A stretch of DNA of 64,000 nt, from contig CAVRJE010000018.1 in assembly GCA_963721365.1 (NCBI GenBank), forward strand, positions 1-64,000, written 5' to 3'. Source of the DNA: CAIQPS01 sp963721365. Its GTDB lineage: Bacteria; Actinomycetota; Thermoleophilia; RBG-16-64-13. The translations under genes were made by a program, and so were the position numbers. Under the pieces are notes generated by a model. That model did not search any database. It was not told the origin of the DNA and saw only the letters and a program-made list of their open reading frames with translations. This document shows positions 17,241 to 25,553 of this stretch, piece by piece. Position 1 is the stretch's first letter; each line of letters opens with the position of its first letter.

Positions 17241-18464
17241 ATGAAAGTAGTCATCATCGGCGCCGGCGAGCAGGGATACGTCCTGTTATGGAATCTCGCC
17301 AAGCATCCGGCGGTGGACGAGATCGTCATAGGCGACTGGGACCTGGCGCGGGCGGAGGAAGTGAAGGCTGCCTGGGGGGCCGGGAAGACCACCGCCGTCA
17401 AGGTCGACGCGCGGGACGTGGATCATGTCGCCGGTCTGGCCCAGGGGGCAGATCTCCTCTTGAACGCCGTCATCCCTGAGTGGGACGACCCCCTCATGAA
17501 GGCCGCGCTCAAGGCCCGCACTCACTACCTGGACATGGCGACACGCGTCGACGGGGGCACGATCGACGACGGCTATCTGCTCCAGATCGCCCTTGACGAC
17601 GACTTCAAGGCCATCGGCCGCACGGCCCTCATCCATACCGGGATGACCCCCGGCGTCACCAACACCCTGGCTGCTATCGGCTACGAAGAGATGGACCGGT
17701 GTGAGGCGGTCCGGATCAAGGCCGGCGGGTTCTTCAAGTCCGAGGTACCCGTGCAGGTGTGGTCGCAGGAGACCTACTATATCGACTCGCAGACGCCCAC
17801 GCTCTACTACGAAGACGGGCGGTTCTTGCGGGCGGAGCCCTTCGCCGGCTGGGAGTACGTGGACTTCCCGGCTCCGGTCGGCCGGCTGGCCGCCGTGCTG
17901 CACGAGCACGAAGAGTGCTCCACCTTGCCGCGTTTCCTGCCCAAGCTGGGCGAGAAGGGCCTGCGGCATCTGGACTTCAAGCTTGCCGGCGGCGAAGAGG
18001 GCATGAAGAAGGCCAAGATCCTGGTGGAGACAGGCATCGCCAGTCCTCTCGCCCGGCAGATCCGGGGCCAGAACGTGCGGCCGATCGACGTGCTCGTATC
18101 GGTCCTGCCGCCATCGGCTCCCAAAGAGGAGATCGCGAGGCTGGCCGCCGAGGGCCGCATCGTGGACGAAGGCGCTTACATGATCGACCTGTACGCCAAG
18201 GAGGGCGAGCCGGCGACCGAGACCTTCTGGGTCTTCCCGCCGAACATCCAGCAGGTGACGAAGATGATCCCCGGCGCCAACCGCATCTCTTACGGGACTT
18301 CGACCCCGGCGGCCATCTACGCCGGTTATCTTCTCGACGGCACTATCACCCAGCGTGGCGTGCTGCCGCCCGAAGCCCTGGCGCGGGAGGTACGTCTCTC
18401 GTATGTGGAAGAATTGAAACGCGCCGGGCTGCGCATCGCCCGGCGAAGCACGCGCTGGCTCTAG
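17241..18464 (+). CDS. Saccharopine dehydrogenase-like NAD(P)-dependent oxidoreductase
   Basis: 407 aa from the ATG at 17241 (GGGGGGAGCCC upstream). Rossmann fold at the N-terminus (VVIIGAGEQGYVLLWNLAKH, with VIGDWDLARAE as the nucleotide-specificity strand), then ADLLLNAVIPEWDDPLMKAAL and THYLDMATR, typical of the saccharopine-dehydrogenase NADP-binding domain. The catalytic half includes LIHTGMTPGVTNTLAA. Family members act on saccharopine, carboxynorspermidine or related N-(carboxyalkyl) amino acids. First gene of the operon with an aldehyde dehydrogenase and an amino-acid-type importer, which suggests catabolism of a lysine-like or N-alkylated amino acid. The exact substrate is not shown. 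Confidence 0.85.
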   Translation: MKVVIIGAGEQGYVLLWNLAKHPAVDEIVIGDWDLARAEEVKAAWGAGKTTAVKVDARDVDHVAGLAQGADLLLNAVIPEWDDPLMKAALKARTHYLDMATRVDGGTIDDGYLLQIALDDDFKAIGRTALIHTGMTPGVTNTLAAIGYEEMDRCEAVRIKAGGFFKSEVPVQVWSQETYYIDSQTPTLYYEDGRFLRAEPFAGWEYVDFPAPVGRLAAVLHEHEECSTLPRFLPKLGEKGLRHLDFKLAGGEEGMKKAKILVETGIASPLARQIRGQNVRPIDVLVSVLPPSAPKEEIARLAAEGRIVDEGAYMIDLYAKEGEPATETFWVFPPNIQQVTKMIPGANRISYGTSTPAAIYAGYLLDGTITQRGVLPPEALAREVRLSYVEELKRAGLRIARRSTRWL

Positions 18465-18506
18465 CGAGCCGGGAAGACGAAGAAGCGAGCGGGAGCGAGG
18501 GGGCCT

Positions 18507-20009
18507 ATGGTGCGAACAAGTGGCGACGTGCGGATTCCCGAGGAACTGCACGACAAGAGCAACCTGATCGCCGGACGCTGGGTGAACGCGGCGTCCGGGG
18601 CGAAGTTCGCCGTCCGCAGCCCGGTGACCGGGGCGGTTCTGGCGGAAGTCCCCCGGTGTGGGACCGAGGACGTGGACGCCGCCGTGGCCGCGGCCAAGGC
18701 GGCCTGGCCCGCGTGGCGGGGCATGCCGGTGTTCAAGCGGGCGGAAGTCATCCTGCGGATGGCCGAACTGATCCGGCAACGGGCGGAGGGCATTGCCGAG
18801 GTACTTTGCGTGGAGCAGGGGAAACCCTACGCCGGTGAAGGCCTGCCGGAGGTGCTCGAGACGGCGCTCAACTTCCAGCTCGCCGCGGAGGACGTGGTCC
18901 GCATGGAGACGCCGGTCATCCCCATGCGCGATCCGGCGAAGCGGGTGCTGACGTTCCGCGAGCCGTATGGCGTGATGGCGGTGATAACGCCGTGGAACTT
19001 CCCGACGGTCATCCCCTCCGAGTACCTGGGACCGGGACTGGCGGCGGGCAATACGGTGATCATGAAACCGGCGTCCACGACCCCGCTCTCGATGATCTTG
19101 GTGGGGCGTTGCATCCAGGAGGCTCTGGACGAGGCCGGCCTTCCGCCGGGCGTGTTCAACCTCATCACCGGCCCCGGCGCGGCCGTCGGCGACTATCTGG
19201 TGGCGCATCCCGACGTGGCCCTTATCGGCTTCACCGGTGAGACGGTGACCGGCGAGGCCATCTGCTCGCGGGCGGGCATCAAGATGACCCTCATGGAACT
19301 GGGTGGCAACGGTCCCGTGATCGTGTGTGCCGACGCGAACCTGGTGGAAGCCGCCAAGGCCGCGGCCTTCGGCTGCTTCTACAACGCGGGTCAGGTCTGC
19401 TGCGCGACGGAGCGGATCCTGGTGGACAAGAAGGTCCACGACGAGTTCCTGGCGCTGCTGCTGGAAGAGGCGAAAGGCTACTCGCCGGGCGATCCGCTCG
19501 ACGAGGCGACCAGCATGGGGCCGCTCAACAACGAGCCGACGGCGGTCAAGACCGAGCAACACCTCGACGACGCCCGGGCCAAGGGGGCGAAGATCCTGCT
19601 CGGCGGCGCGCGCGAGCCGGGCAGGCCGACCGACCTGTACTTCCCGGCAACAGTGATCGACGGGGTCACGCGGGACATGCTCCTCAACCTCGAGGAGACC
19701 TTCGGCCCGGTGGCGCCCGTGATCGAGTTCGAGACCGACGAGGAAGCCGTCGAGATCGCCAACGAGACCGGCTACGGTCTGCAGATGGCGGTCTTCACCT
19801 CCTCCATCAAGCGCTGCTTCTGGTACGCGGACAAGCTCCGCACCGGCAATATCGTGTTCAACGACAGCACCGACTACTGGGAGGCCCACGAGCCGTTCGG
19901 CGGCGGCGGGGGCACGAAGAGCGGCCACGGGCGGCTGGGCGGCCGCTACACGTTGGACGATGTGACCCACCTGAAGACGGTGGCCATCGACATAGAGAAG
20001 ACACTGTAG
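18507..20009 (+). CDS. NAD(P)-dependent aldehyde dehydrogenase
   Basis: 500 aa, intact. ALDH superfamily residues are all present: Asn164 in PWNFP, Lys187 in MKPAS, Glu264 in MELGGN and the nucleophile Cys298 in GQVCCA (a second Cys follows). The C-terminal EETFGPVAPV and KSGHGRLGGRY segments are also typical. It oxidises an aldehyde to the acid in the cytoplasm. Beside a saccharopine-dehydrogenase-like enzyme the natural guess is aminoadipate-semialdehyde oxidation, but succinate-semialdehyde-type or other substrates fit equally well. It is 42 bp after the first gene and 16 bp before the binding-protein gene. Confidence 0.93.
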   Translation: MVRTSGDVRIPEELHDKSNLIAGRWVNAASGAKFAVRSPVTGAVLAEVPRCGTEDVDAAVAAAKAAWPAWRGMPVFKRAEVILRMAELIRQRAEGIAEVLCVEQGKPYAGEGLPEVLETALNFQLAAEDVVRMETPVIPMRDPAKRVLTFREPYGVMAVITPWNFPTVIPSEYLGPGLAAGNTVIMKPASTTPLSMILVGRCIQEALDEAGLPPGVFNLITGPGAAVGDYLVAHPDVALIGFTGETVTGEAICSRAGIKMTLMELGGNGPVIVCADANLVEAAKAAAFGCFYNAGQVCCATERILVDKKVHDEFLALLLEEAKGYSPGDPLDEATSMGPLNNEPTAVKTEQHLDDARAKGAKILLGGAREPGRPTDLYFPATVIDGVTRDMLLNLEETFGPVAPVIEFETDEEAVEIANETGYGLQMAVFTSSIKRCFWYADKLRTGNIVFNDSTDYWEAHEPFGGGGGTKSGHGRLGGRYTLDDVTHLKTVAIDIEKTL

Positions 20010-20025
20010 GACAGGGGGTAAGGGT

Positions 20026-21382
20026 ATGAGCACACGAACAAAGACGAGTCTGGTCGCGTCCCTCGCGGTGATCCTGATCCTTTCGCTCGCCGCGTTCGCC
20101 GCGGCGTGCGGGGGCGAGACGACGACCACGACCGCGCCGCCCGCCACGACGGCGACCACGGCCGCGCCGGCCAGCACCGATACGACCGCGGCCCCTGCGA
20201 GCACCGACACGACGGTGGCGGGTGGTCCGAGCGGCGACCCCATCAAGATCGGCGCCCCGCTGCCGCTGACCGGCGCCTACGCGGCCGACGGCGAGCACAT
20301 GAAGATGGGCCTCGAGATGGCGGTGGCCGACCTGAACGCCGCCGGCGGACTGCTGGGCCGGCCGGTGGAGCTGAAGATCTTCGACATCGAGGAACTGCTG
20401 CCCGAGACGGTGGCGGCCTCCAAGGACTACCTGATCGACAAGGAGAAGGTCGACGTGGTGGTGGAAGGCTACGGAGGCTACGGTCCGGACTTTGAAGCCT
20501 ACGGCGCCAACAGCGACGTTCCCTTCATCCACGGCAGTGGCTCGGTGCGGGCCGCCGACATGGTGAAGGCCGATCCGGCCAAGTACGGGAATATGTTCCA
20601 GGTCTTCTCTATCGAAGCCGACTACGGCAAGCGGGCCTGGGAAGGCATCATTCAGTTCCAGGACAAGTACACCTATCCCAACAACAAGATCGCCATCCTG
20701 CACGGTGACCTCGAGTGGGACCTCAACTACACCGCCGCCGTGGCCGCTGAGGCCGAGAAGGCCGGCTGGCAAGTAGTCATGAACGAGACCTTCCCCTACG
20801 GCACCACCGACTGGGGCTCCATCCTCACCAAGATCCGGGCCGAGCAACCGGCCGCGATCGTGTGCTCGGTACTCTCGGTGGCCGACATCTCCTCGTTCGT
20901 GAAGCAGTTCATGGAGAACCCGAGCCCGTCGCTGCTCGACATCTCCTACATGGTGGTGTTCAAGGAGACCCAGGAGGCGGTGGGCAACGACCTGACCGGC
21001 GTCATGGGCTATGTGACCAGCTACGTCCCGCCGAGCCCCGCGAACGACGCATGGAAGGCCCGCTTCAAAGAGATGTTCGGCATGGACGTGCCGCTGACCA
21101 CCCCGCCGTCGACGTACGACTCGGTCATGATCTGGGTCGAAGCGGTGAAGGCCGTCGGCGATCCGACCAAGTACAAGGACATCGAGGACTACATCCGGAC
21201 GCACAACGTACACCGGTCTACTGGGCATCTATGACTTCAACAACCCCGAACAGACGGTCAAGTCCGGCCCGGACTTCCCGATCGCGTACGCCCAGTATCT
21301 TGGCGACGGCAAGCTGGCCTTCTTCGGCACCGACCCGTTCATCTTCCCGCCGTACATCCAGCCGGCGTGGCCGGCCAAGTAG
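20026..21382 (+). CDS. Branched-chain amino acid-type ABC transporter substrate-binding lipoprotein (frameshift near 21208)
   Basis: About 451 aa once the shift is repaired. Lipoprotein signal peptide with LAAFAAAC then GG; the Cys is residue 28 and would be lipidated. A Thr/Ala-rich linker of ~45 residues follows (ETTTTTAPPATTATTAA). The type 1 periplasmic binding fold begins at IKIGAPLPLTGAYAADG and includes NAAGGLLGRPVELKIFD. The reading shifts near YIRTH and continues as GIYDFNNPEQTVKSGPDF to the stop at 21380. It captures the substrate outside the cell for the LivGFHM-like transporter encoded next. A large hairpin follows. Confidence 0.92.
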
Positions 21383-21403
21383 CGAGGGCGACCAAGTAGT
21401 AGG

Positions 21404-21439
21404 GGCGGCTGCGCCCGGCCTCGGCCGGGCGCAGCCGCC
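21404..21439 (+). terminator. Intra-operon hairpin after the binding-protein gene
   Basis: 17-bp perfect inverted repeat (GGCGGCTGCGCCCGGCC with its complement) around TC. There is no T-run. Inside an operon, such a stem after the binding-protein gene usually protects its mRNA and lowers expression of the membrane and ATPase genes behind it. Confidence 0.75.
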
Positions 21440-21485
21440 ACGGTAGGCAGAACTAGGACAGCAAGAACGGACCGAGGACCTTCGC

Positions 21486-22223
21486 ATGGCGTTGCTCGCC
21501 CTTGAGAATGTCACCCAACGCTTCGGCGAGCTCGCCGCGGTGAACGACCTCTCCTTCGACGTGGAGGAGGGCGAGGTCTTCGGCATCGCCGGGCCGAACG
21601 GCGCCGGCAAGACGACCGTGTTCAACCTCATCTCCGGATTCCTCCACGGCTCGGGCCACATCTTGCTCGACGGCAAGCGCATCAACGGTCTCCCGCCCCA
21701 TCGGGTGACCCATCTCGGAGTGGCCCGCACCTTTCAGATCCCGCAACCCTTCCAGTCGATGACCGTGGTGCAGAACCTGCGGATCGGCGAGTACTTCGGA
21801 GCGACGGGACGCGTCGGCGACGGCGCCCGGCAGGCTCCCTGGAAGGACCTGCGCGATCTCATCTCCTTTGTGGGGCTGGAGGGCAAAGAGGACCGCTCGG
21901 TGGCCTCCCTCAAGCTCTACGATAAGAAGCTCACCGTGCTGGCGTCGGCACTGGCGACGCGGCCGCGCCTGATCATGCTGGACGAAGCTCTCGGCGGCCT
22001 CAGCGCCGTGGAAGCGGAACTCAGCCTCGCCTTGCTGCAGCGGCTCAACAAGGAGTGGGGCCTCACGGTGATCATGATCGAGCACCTCATGAGCGCCTTG
22101 ACCCGTTCCTGCGACCGGCTGCTCATCCTGAACAACGGCGAAGCCCTCCGGCTGGGAGAGCCTCGCGCCGTCGTTGAGGATCCTGCGGTCATCGAGTGCC
22201 TGGTCGGGGGCAAGCGTGCTTGA
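21486..22223 (+). CDS. LivG-like ABC transporter ATP-binding protein with non-canonical signature motif
   Basis: 245 aa, intact. Walker A is GPNGAGKTTVFNLISGF, the Q-loop region is VARTFQIPQPFQSMTVVQNL, Walker B is LIMLDEALGGL, and the H-loop is VIMIEHLM. The usual LSxGQ signature is replaced by LKLYDKK, and the Pro normally after DE in Walker B is Ala. Some LivG-like branches do have LTL-x-KK at this site, so the protein may still be active. Energises uptake by the LivHM-like channel. Its stop overlaps the next gene's start. Confidence 0.9.
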   Translation: MALLALENVTQRFGELAAVNDLSFDVEEGEVFGIAGPNGAGKTTVFNLISGFLHGSGHILLDGKRINGLPPHRVTHLGVARTFQIPQPFQSMTVVQNLRIGEYFGATGRVGDGARQAPWKDLRDLISFVGLEGKEDRSVASLKLYDKKLTVLASALATRPRLIMLDEALGGLSAVEAELSLALLQRLNKEWGLTVIMIEHLMSALTRSCDRLLILNNGEALRLGEPRAVVEDPAVIECLVGGKRA

Positions 22224-22923
22224 GGTCGAGAACATCAACGTCTTCTATGGCGAGTACCAGGCCATCCACGACATCTCCCTCCAGGTGACTGAGGGCCGGC
22301 TGGTGTCGATCTTCGGCCCCAACGGCCACGGCAAGAGCACGTTGCTCAAGACCATCTGTGGGCTGATGAAGCCGGCCAGCGGCATCATCCGGTTTCAGGG
22401 CCACGAGATCCAGGGACTCCCTTCGCACAAGCTCGTCGAGATGGGCGTGGTGCTGATCTCGGAGGAACGCCATCTGTTCCCCGAGATGACCGTGATGGAG
22501 AACCTGCGTCTTGGGGCCTACGCGAAGTCCGCGCGCAAGAAGGAAGCGGAGAATCTCGAGTTCGTCTTCTCGATGTTCCCGAAGTTGAAGACCCTCTCCA
22601 AGAAGCGGGCCCTCAATCTGAGCGGAGGCGAGGCGCGCATGCTGGCGATCGGACGCGGGCTGATGTCGGACGCCAAGTTCCTGGCGATCGACGAGCCGTC
22701 GTTCGGTCTCGCCCCGATCCTCCGGACCCAGGTGTTCGAGCAGATCGTGGCGCTACGCGACCGGGGGCTGAGCATCCTGCTGGTGGAGCAGACCACCGGA
22801 GACATCGCGGAGCAATCGGACTACATCTACCTCCTGGAAGACGGGCGCATCGCCTTCTCGGGCAGCAAGGATGAGGCCCTGAGCAGTGACGCGGTCCGCA
22901 AGGTATTCCTCGGGATCACTTAG
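22216..22923 (+). CDS. LivF-like ABC transporter ATP-binding protein
   Basis: 235 aa from the GTG at 22216, which lies inside the last codons of the LivG-like gene (8-bp overlap) and begins MLEVENINVFYGEYQAI, the family-typical start. Walker A is GPNGHGKSTLLKTICGL, the signature is LSGGEARMLAIGRGL, Walker B is FLAIDEPSFGL, and the H-loop is LLVEQ. The signature here is canonical, unlike in its partner. It pairs with the LivG-like subunit to drive amino-acid-type uptake. Confidence 0.92.
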   Translation: MLEVENINVFYGEYQAIHDISLQVTEGRLVSIFGPNGHGKSTLLKTICGLMKPASGIIRFQGHEIQGLPSHKLVEMGVVLISEERHLFPEMTVMENLRLGAYAKSARKKEAENLEFVFSMFPKLKTLSKKRALNLSGGEARMLAIGRGLMSDAKFLAIDEPSFGLAPILRTQVFEQIVALRDRGLSILLVEQTTGDIAEQSDYIYLLEDGRIAFSGSKDEALSSDAVRKVFLGIT

Positions 22924-22947
22924 GCGGCAGGGGAAGCAGGAGCGAGA

Positions 22948-23827
22948 GTGCGAGAGTTCACAGAAGTCCTCATCACCGGCGTCACCATCGGGATCGTCTA
23001 CTTCCTGGTGGCGGTCGGGTTCACGCTCTGCTACGGGGTCGGCCGGGTGCTCAACTACAGCTACGGCTCGTTCTTCACCTGGGGCGCCTATCTGGCCTGG
23101 GTGCTCGCCGTCGGATACGCGAGCCTCAACTACTTCCTCGTCTTCCTCATCGTCCTGCCCATCATGTTCCTGTTCGGGGTGGTGGTCGACCAGGTCCTCA
23201 TCCGCCCGTTGCGCAAGCGGCCGGAGTTCGAGTTCAGCGTGCTTCTGGTGACGCTGGGTCTGGCCGTGTTCCTCGACAACCTGGTGCTGGTCATCTTCGG
23301 AGCCCGCACCAAGTCACTGCCCGAGTTCCTCTCGGGGAGCGTCAAGATCGCCGGGTTCACCATCAGCTGGCAACTGATCGCGCATGTTCATCTTCGCTCT
23401 AGTGGTCGCCGTGGTCCTGTTCGTCTTCTTGGGCAAGACCCGAACCGGGATGAGCATGCGTGCGGTGGCTCAAGATCCCACGGGTGCGCGCATCGTCGGC
23501 ATCCCTCTGTTCCGGGTGTTCGCCATCACCTTCGGTATCTCGACCCTGCTGTGCGGGGCCGGCGGCATCCTTCTGGCGCCGCGCTTCTTCATGACTCCGC
23601 TGGGAGGCTGGACCTTCCTGGTCAAGGCGCTGATCATCGTCATCGCCGGCGGGCTCGGCAGCATCAAAGGGACGCTGTACGCCGCGTTCATCCTCGGCAT
23701 CCTGGAGGCCATCGTCGGGTGGCAACTGGGGCTTCTCTGGGTCATGCCATTCTGGTTCCTGGTGCTCTTCCTGATCCTGCTCGTCAGGCCCGCCGGTCTA
23801 TTCGGCGCCACGGCGAGGAAAGGGTGA
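22948..23827 (+). CDS. LivH-like ABC transporter permease (frameshift near 23385)
   Basis: About 293 aa when joined. Helices begin with VLITGVTIGIVYFLVAVGFTLCYGVGRVLN and include a conserved NYSYGSFFTWGAYLAW loop. The shift falls after ISWQLIAH; the protein resumes as MFIFALVVAVVLFVFLGKTRTGMSMRAVAQDP, which contains the cytoplasmic EAA-like coupling loop (GARIVGIPLFRVFAITF). The last helices end with LVRPAGLFGATARKG. Half of the membrane channel of the importer, with the LivM-like subunit 7 bp downstream. Confidence 0.9.
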
Positions 23828-23834
23828 GGGCGGC

Positions 23835-24881
23835 ATGAAGCGCGAGCGCGTGGAAGAGGTCCGGCTGCCGGGTGACCGGCCAAAGGCTCTGCGGCTCAAC
23901 CGCCAGACCGGCATCACCATCGGGATGGTCGTCATCCTCGCCCTGCTGCCCCTCGCTTTCGGCGACAGCAACTACACCATGCGCCTGCTCGTCGTCTCCA
24001 TGATCTGGGGAGGGGTCGCCGTCTCCTGGGACCTGCTCCTCGGCTACGCGGGGATCTTCAACCTGGGCCAGGTCGGCTTCTTCGCGCTGGGCGCCTACGC
24101 GTCCGCCATGCTGTCCGAGAATGCCGGCCTGAATCCCTGGTGGGGGTTGCTGGCAGGCGCGGCGGTGGGCGCGATCGTCGCCGTGCTGCTCGGCCTGCCC
24201 AGCCTGCGGCTGGCCGGCATCTACGTCGCGCTGCTGACGCTGGCTTTCTACGAGGTCCTGGCTCCGCTCCTGACCGTCGGCCAGGCGATAGGGACGGGTG
24301 GCAAGCGCGGCATCTCTCCCATCACCCCCTACAAGGTGGGCGACCACCTTCTCGGCGGCTCCAACCAGATCCCCTGGTACTACCTGGCTCTCGGCCTCTT
24401 CGTGCTGTGTCTGGTTGTCTGCTACTTCGCCATCAATTCCAGGTTCGGCACCAGCTTCGTCGCCCTGCACGACTCCGAGTCGTTCGCCCAGAGCCTGGGT
24501 ATTTCGCGATACAAGGTGTCCTTGCTCATCGTGGCGCTCTCCGGGACCCTGACGGGGCTCATGGGCGCCTTCTACGCCCACTACACGGGCGTCGTCTCTC
24601 CACGGATCCTGGGTCTCGAGGTCTTCATCTATCTGGTCATCATGGTGCTGCTCGGAGGGGTCGGGAAGTTCCCCGGTCCTGCCATCGGCGCGTTCATCGT
24701 CATATTTGTAAGCGACTGGCTGCGCGCCTTCCAGAACTTCCGCATGCTGATCTTCGGGGCGCTGGTGATCATCCTGGTCATGGTCGCGCCCCGCGGTCTG
24801 ATGGGGGCGGTCGACTCGGCGCAGACCTACGTCCGCCGGTGGCGCGAGCACCGGACGGCGGCGCCGGAGGACAAGCCGTGA
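23835..24881 (+). CDS. LivM-like ABC transporter permease
   Basis: 348 aa, intact, with about ten hydrophobic segments. The conserved core includes WDLLLGYAGIFNLGQVGFFALGAYASAML, the LRLAGIYVALLTLAF segment and the coupling loop RFGTSFVALHDSESFAQSLGISRYK. GGVGKFPGPAIGAFIV near the C-terminus is typical. It forms the channel with the LivH-like subunit. The stop overlaps the GTG of the TetR gene (GTGA), so the regulator is translated from the same mRNA. Confidence 0.93.
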   Translation: MKRERVEEVRLPGDRPKALRLNRQTGITIGMVVILALLPLAFGDSNYTMRLLVVSMIWGGVAVSWDLLLGYAGIFNLGQVGFFALGAYASAMLSENAGLNPWWGLLAGAAVGAIVAVLLGLPSLRLAGIYVALLTLAFYEVLAPLLTVGQAIGTGGKRGISPITPYKVGDHLLGGSNQIPWYYLALGLFVLCLVVCYFAINSRFGTSFVALHDSESFAQSLGISRYKVSLLIVALSGTLTGLMGAFYAHYTGVVSPRILGLEVFIYLVIMVLLGGVGKFPGPAIGAFIVIFVSDWLRAFQNFRMLIFGALVIILVMVAPRGLMGAVDSAQTYVRRWREHRTAAPEDKP

Positions 24882-25553
24882 CCGGCGACGTTCACGAACT
24901 CCTCGGCTTTCCGGTGCAAGACCCTGCCCTCTCGCTGCCCGGATACGGCCAAGAGGCTGCTCGACGCCGCCCGGCGGCTCCTTCTCGCCGGCGGCTTCGA
25001 CGCCTTGCGCCTGGACGCCATAGCGGCGGAGTCGGGCAAGAACAAGGCCTCCATCAAGTACTACTTCGGCAACAAGGATGGGCTCATCCTCGCCATCCTC
25101 GATTCCCTCGACTACGACGATTGTCTCGCTCTGGCGGAGCACACTCGGGGGACGGCGGGCGAAGAACGGCTGCAGCGGTACATCGAGGGGCAGACCCGGT
25201 TGACGGCGGACGCCGAGGGCTTCCTGGTGTTCTTCGACCTGCTCCCTCACGTCATCAGAGATGAGCGGCTGCGGGAACGGGTCGCCGCGCTCTACGAGTG
25301 GTACTACAAGATGAACGTGGAGTGGCTGGGGCTGGCCGACAGGGTCCGTCCCGAGAACCGGGAGCGCTACATAGGTTTCGTGTCGCTGATGGTCGCCATC
25401 GTCGACGGCCTGGCCCTGCAGGCGGCGCTAAGGCCCAAGGGCTTCGACCTGGAGCGCTCGTTTGCCGCCCTCGAGTTCTTTCTCAAGCGCAGTCTCGACG
25501 ACTTCCTCGACTCGCTCGATGAAGCTGGGGCCCCGCCCGTTGCTCACGGCTGA
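24878..25553 (+). CDS. TetR family transcriptional regulator (frameshift near 24940)
   Basis: About 225 aa when joined. The helix-turn-helix region reads DTAKRLLDAARRLLLAGGFDALRLDAIAAESGKNKASIKYYFGNKDGLI, quoted here as a continuous fold spanning roughly 24945-25090: TAKRLLDAA, then DAIAAESG and KASIKYYFGNK. The C-terminal ligand domain (about 150 aa) is intact. The reading from the GTG at 24878, coupled to the livM-like stop, needs one shift before the HTH; TTG at 25005 is the first in-frame alternative but would cut off helix 1. Probably represses the operon through the palindrome at 17203-17220, responding to its substrate. It converges on the nucleotidase gene with a 10-bp overlap. Confidence 0.88.

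Noticed and set aside
17286..20246. Very long open frame (986 codons) on the minus strand
   Set aside because: It is the antisense of the saccharopine-dehydrogenase-like and ALDH genes. The product is dominated by His, Arg, Gly and Val, as expected of antisense high-GC codons, and has no domain pattern.
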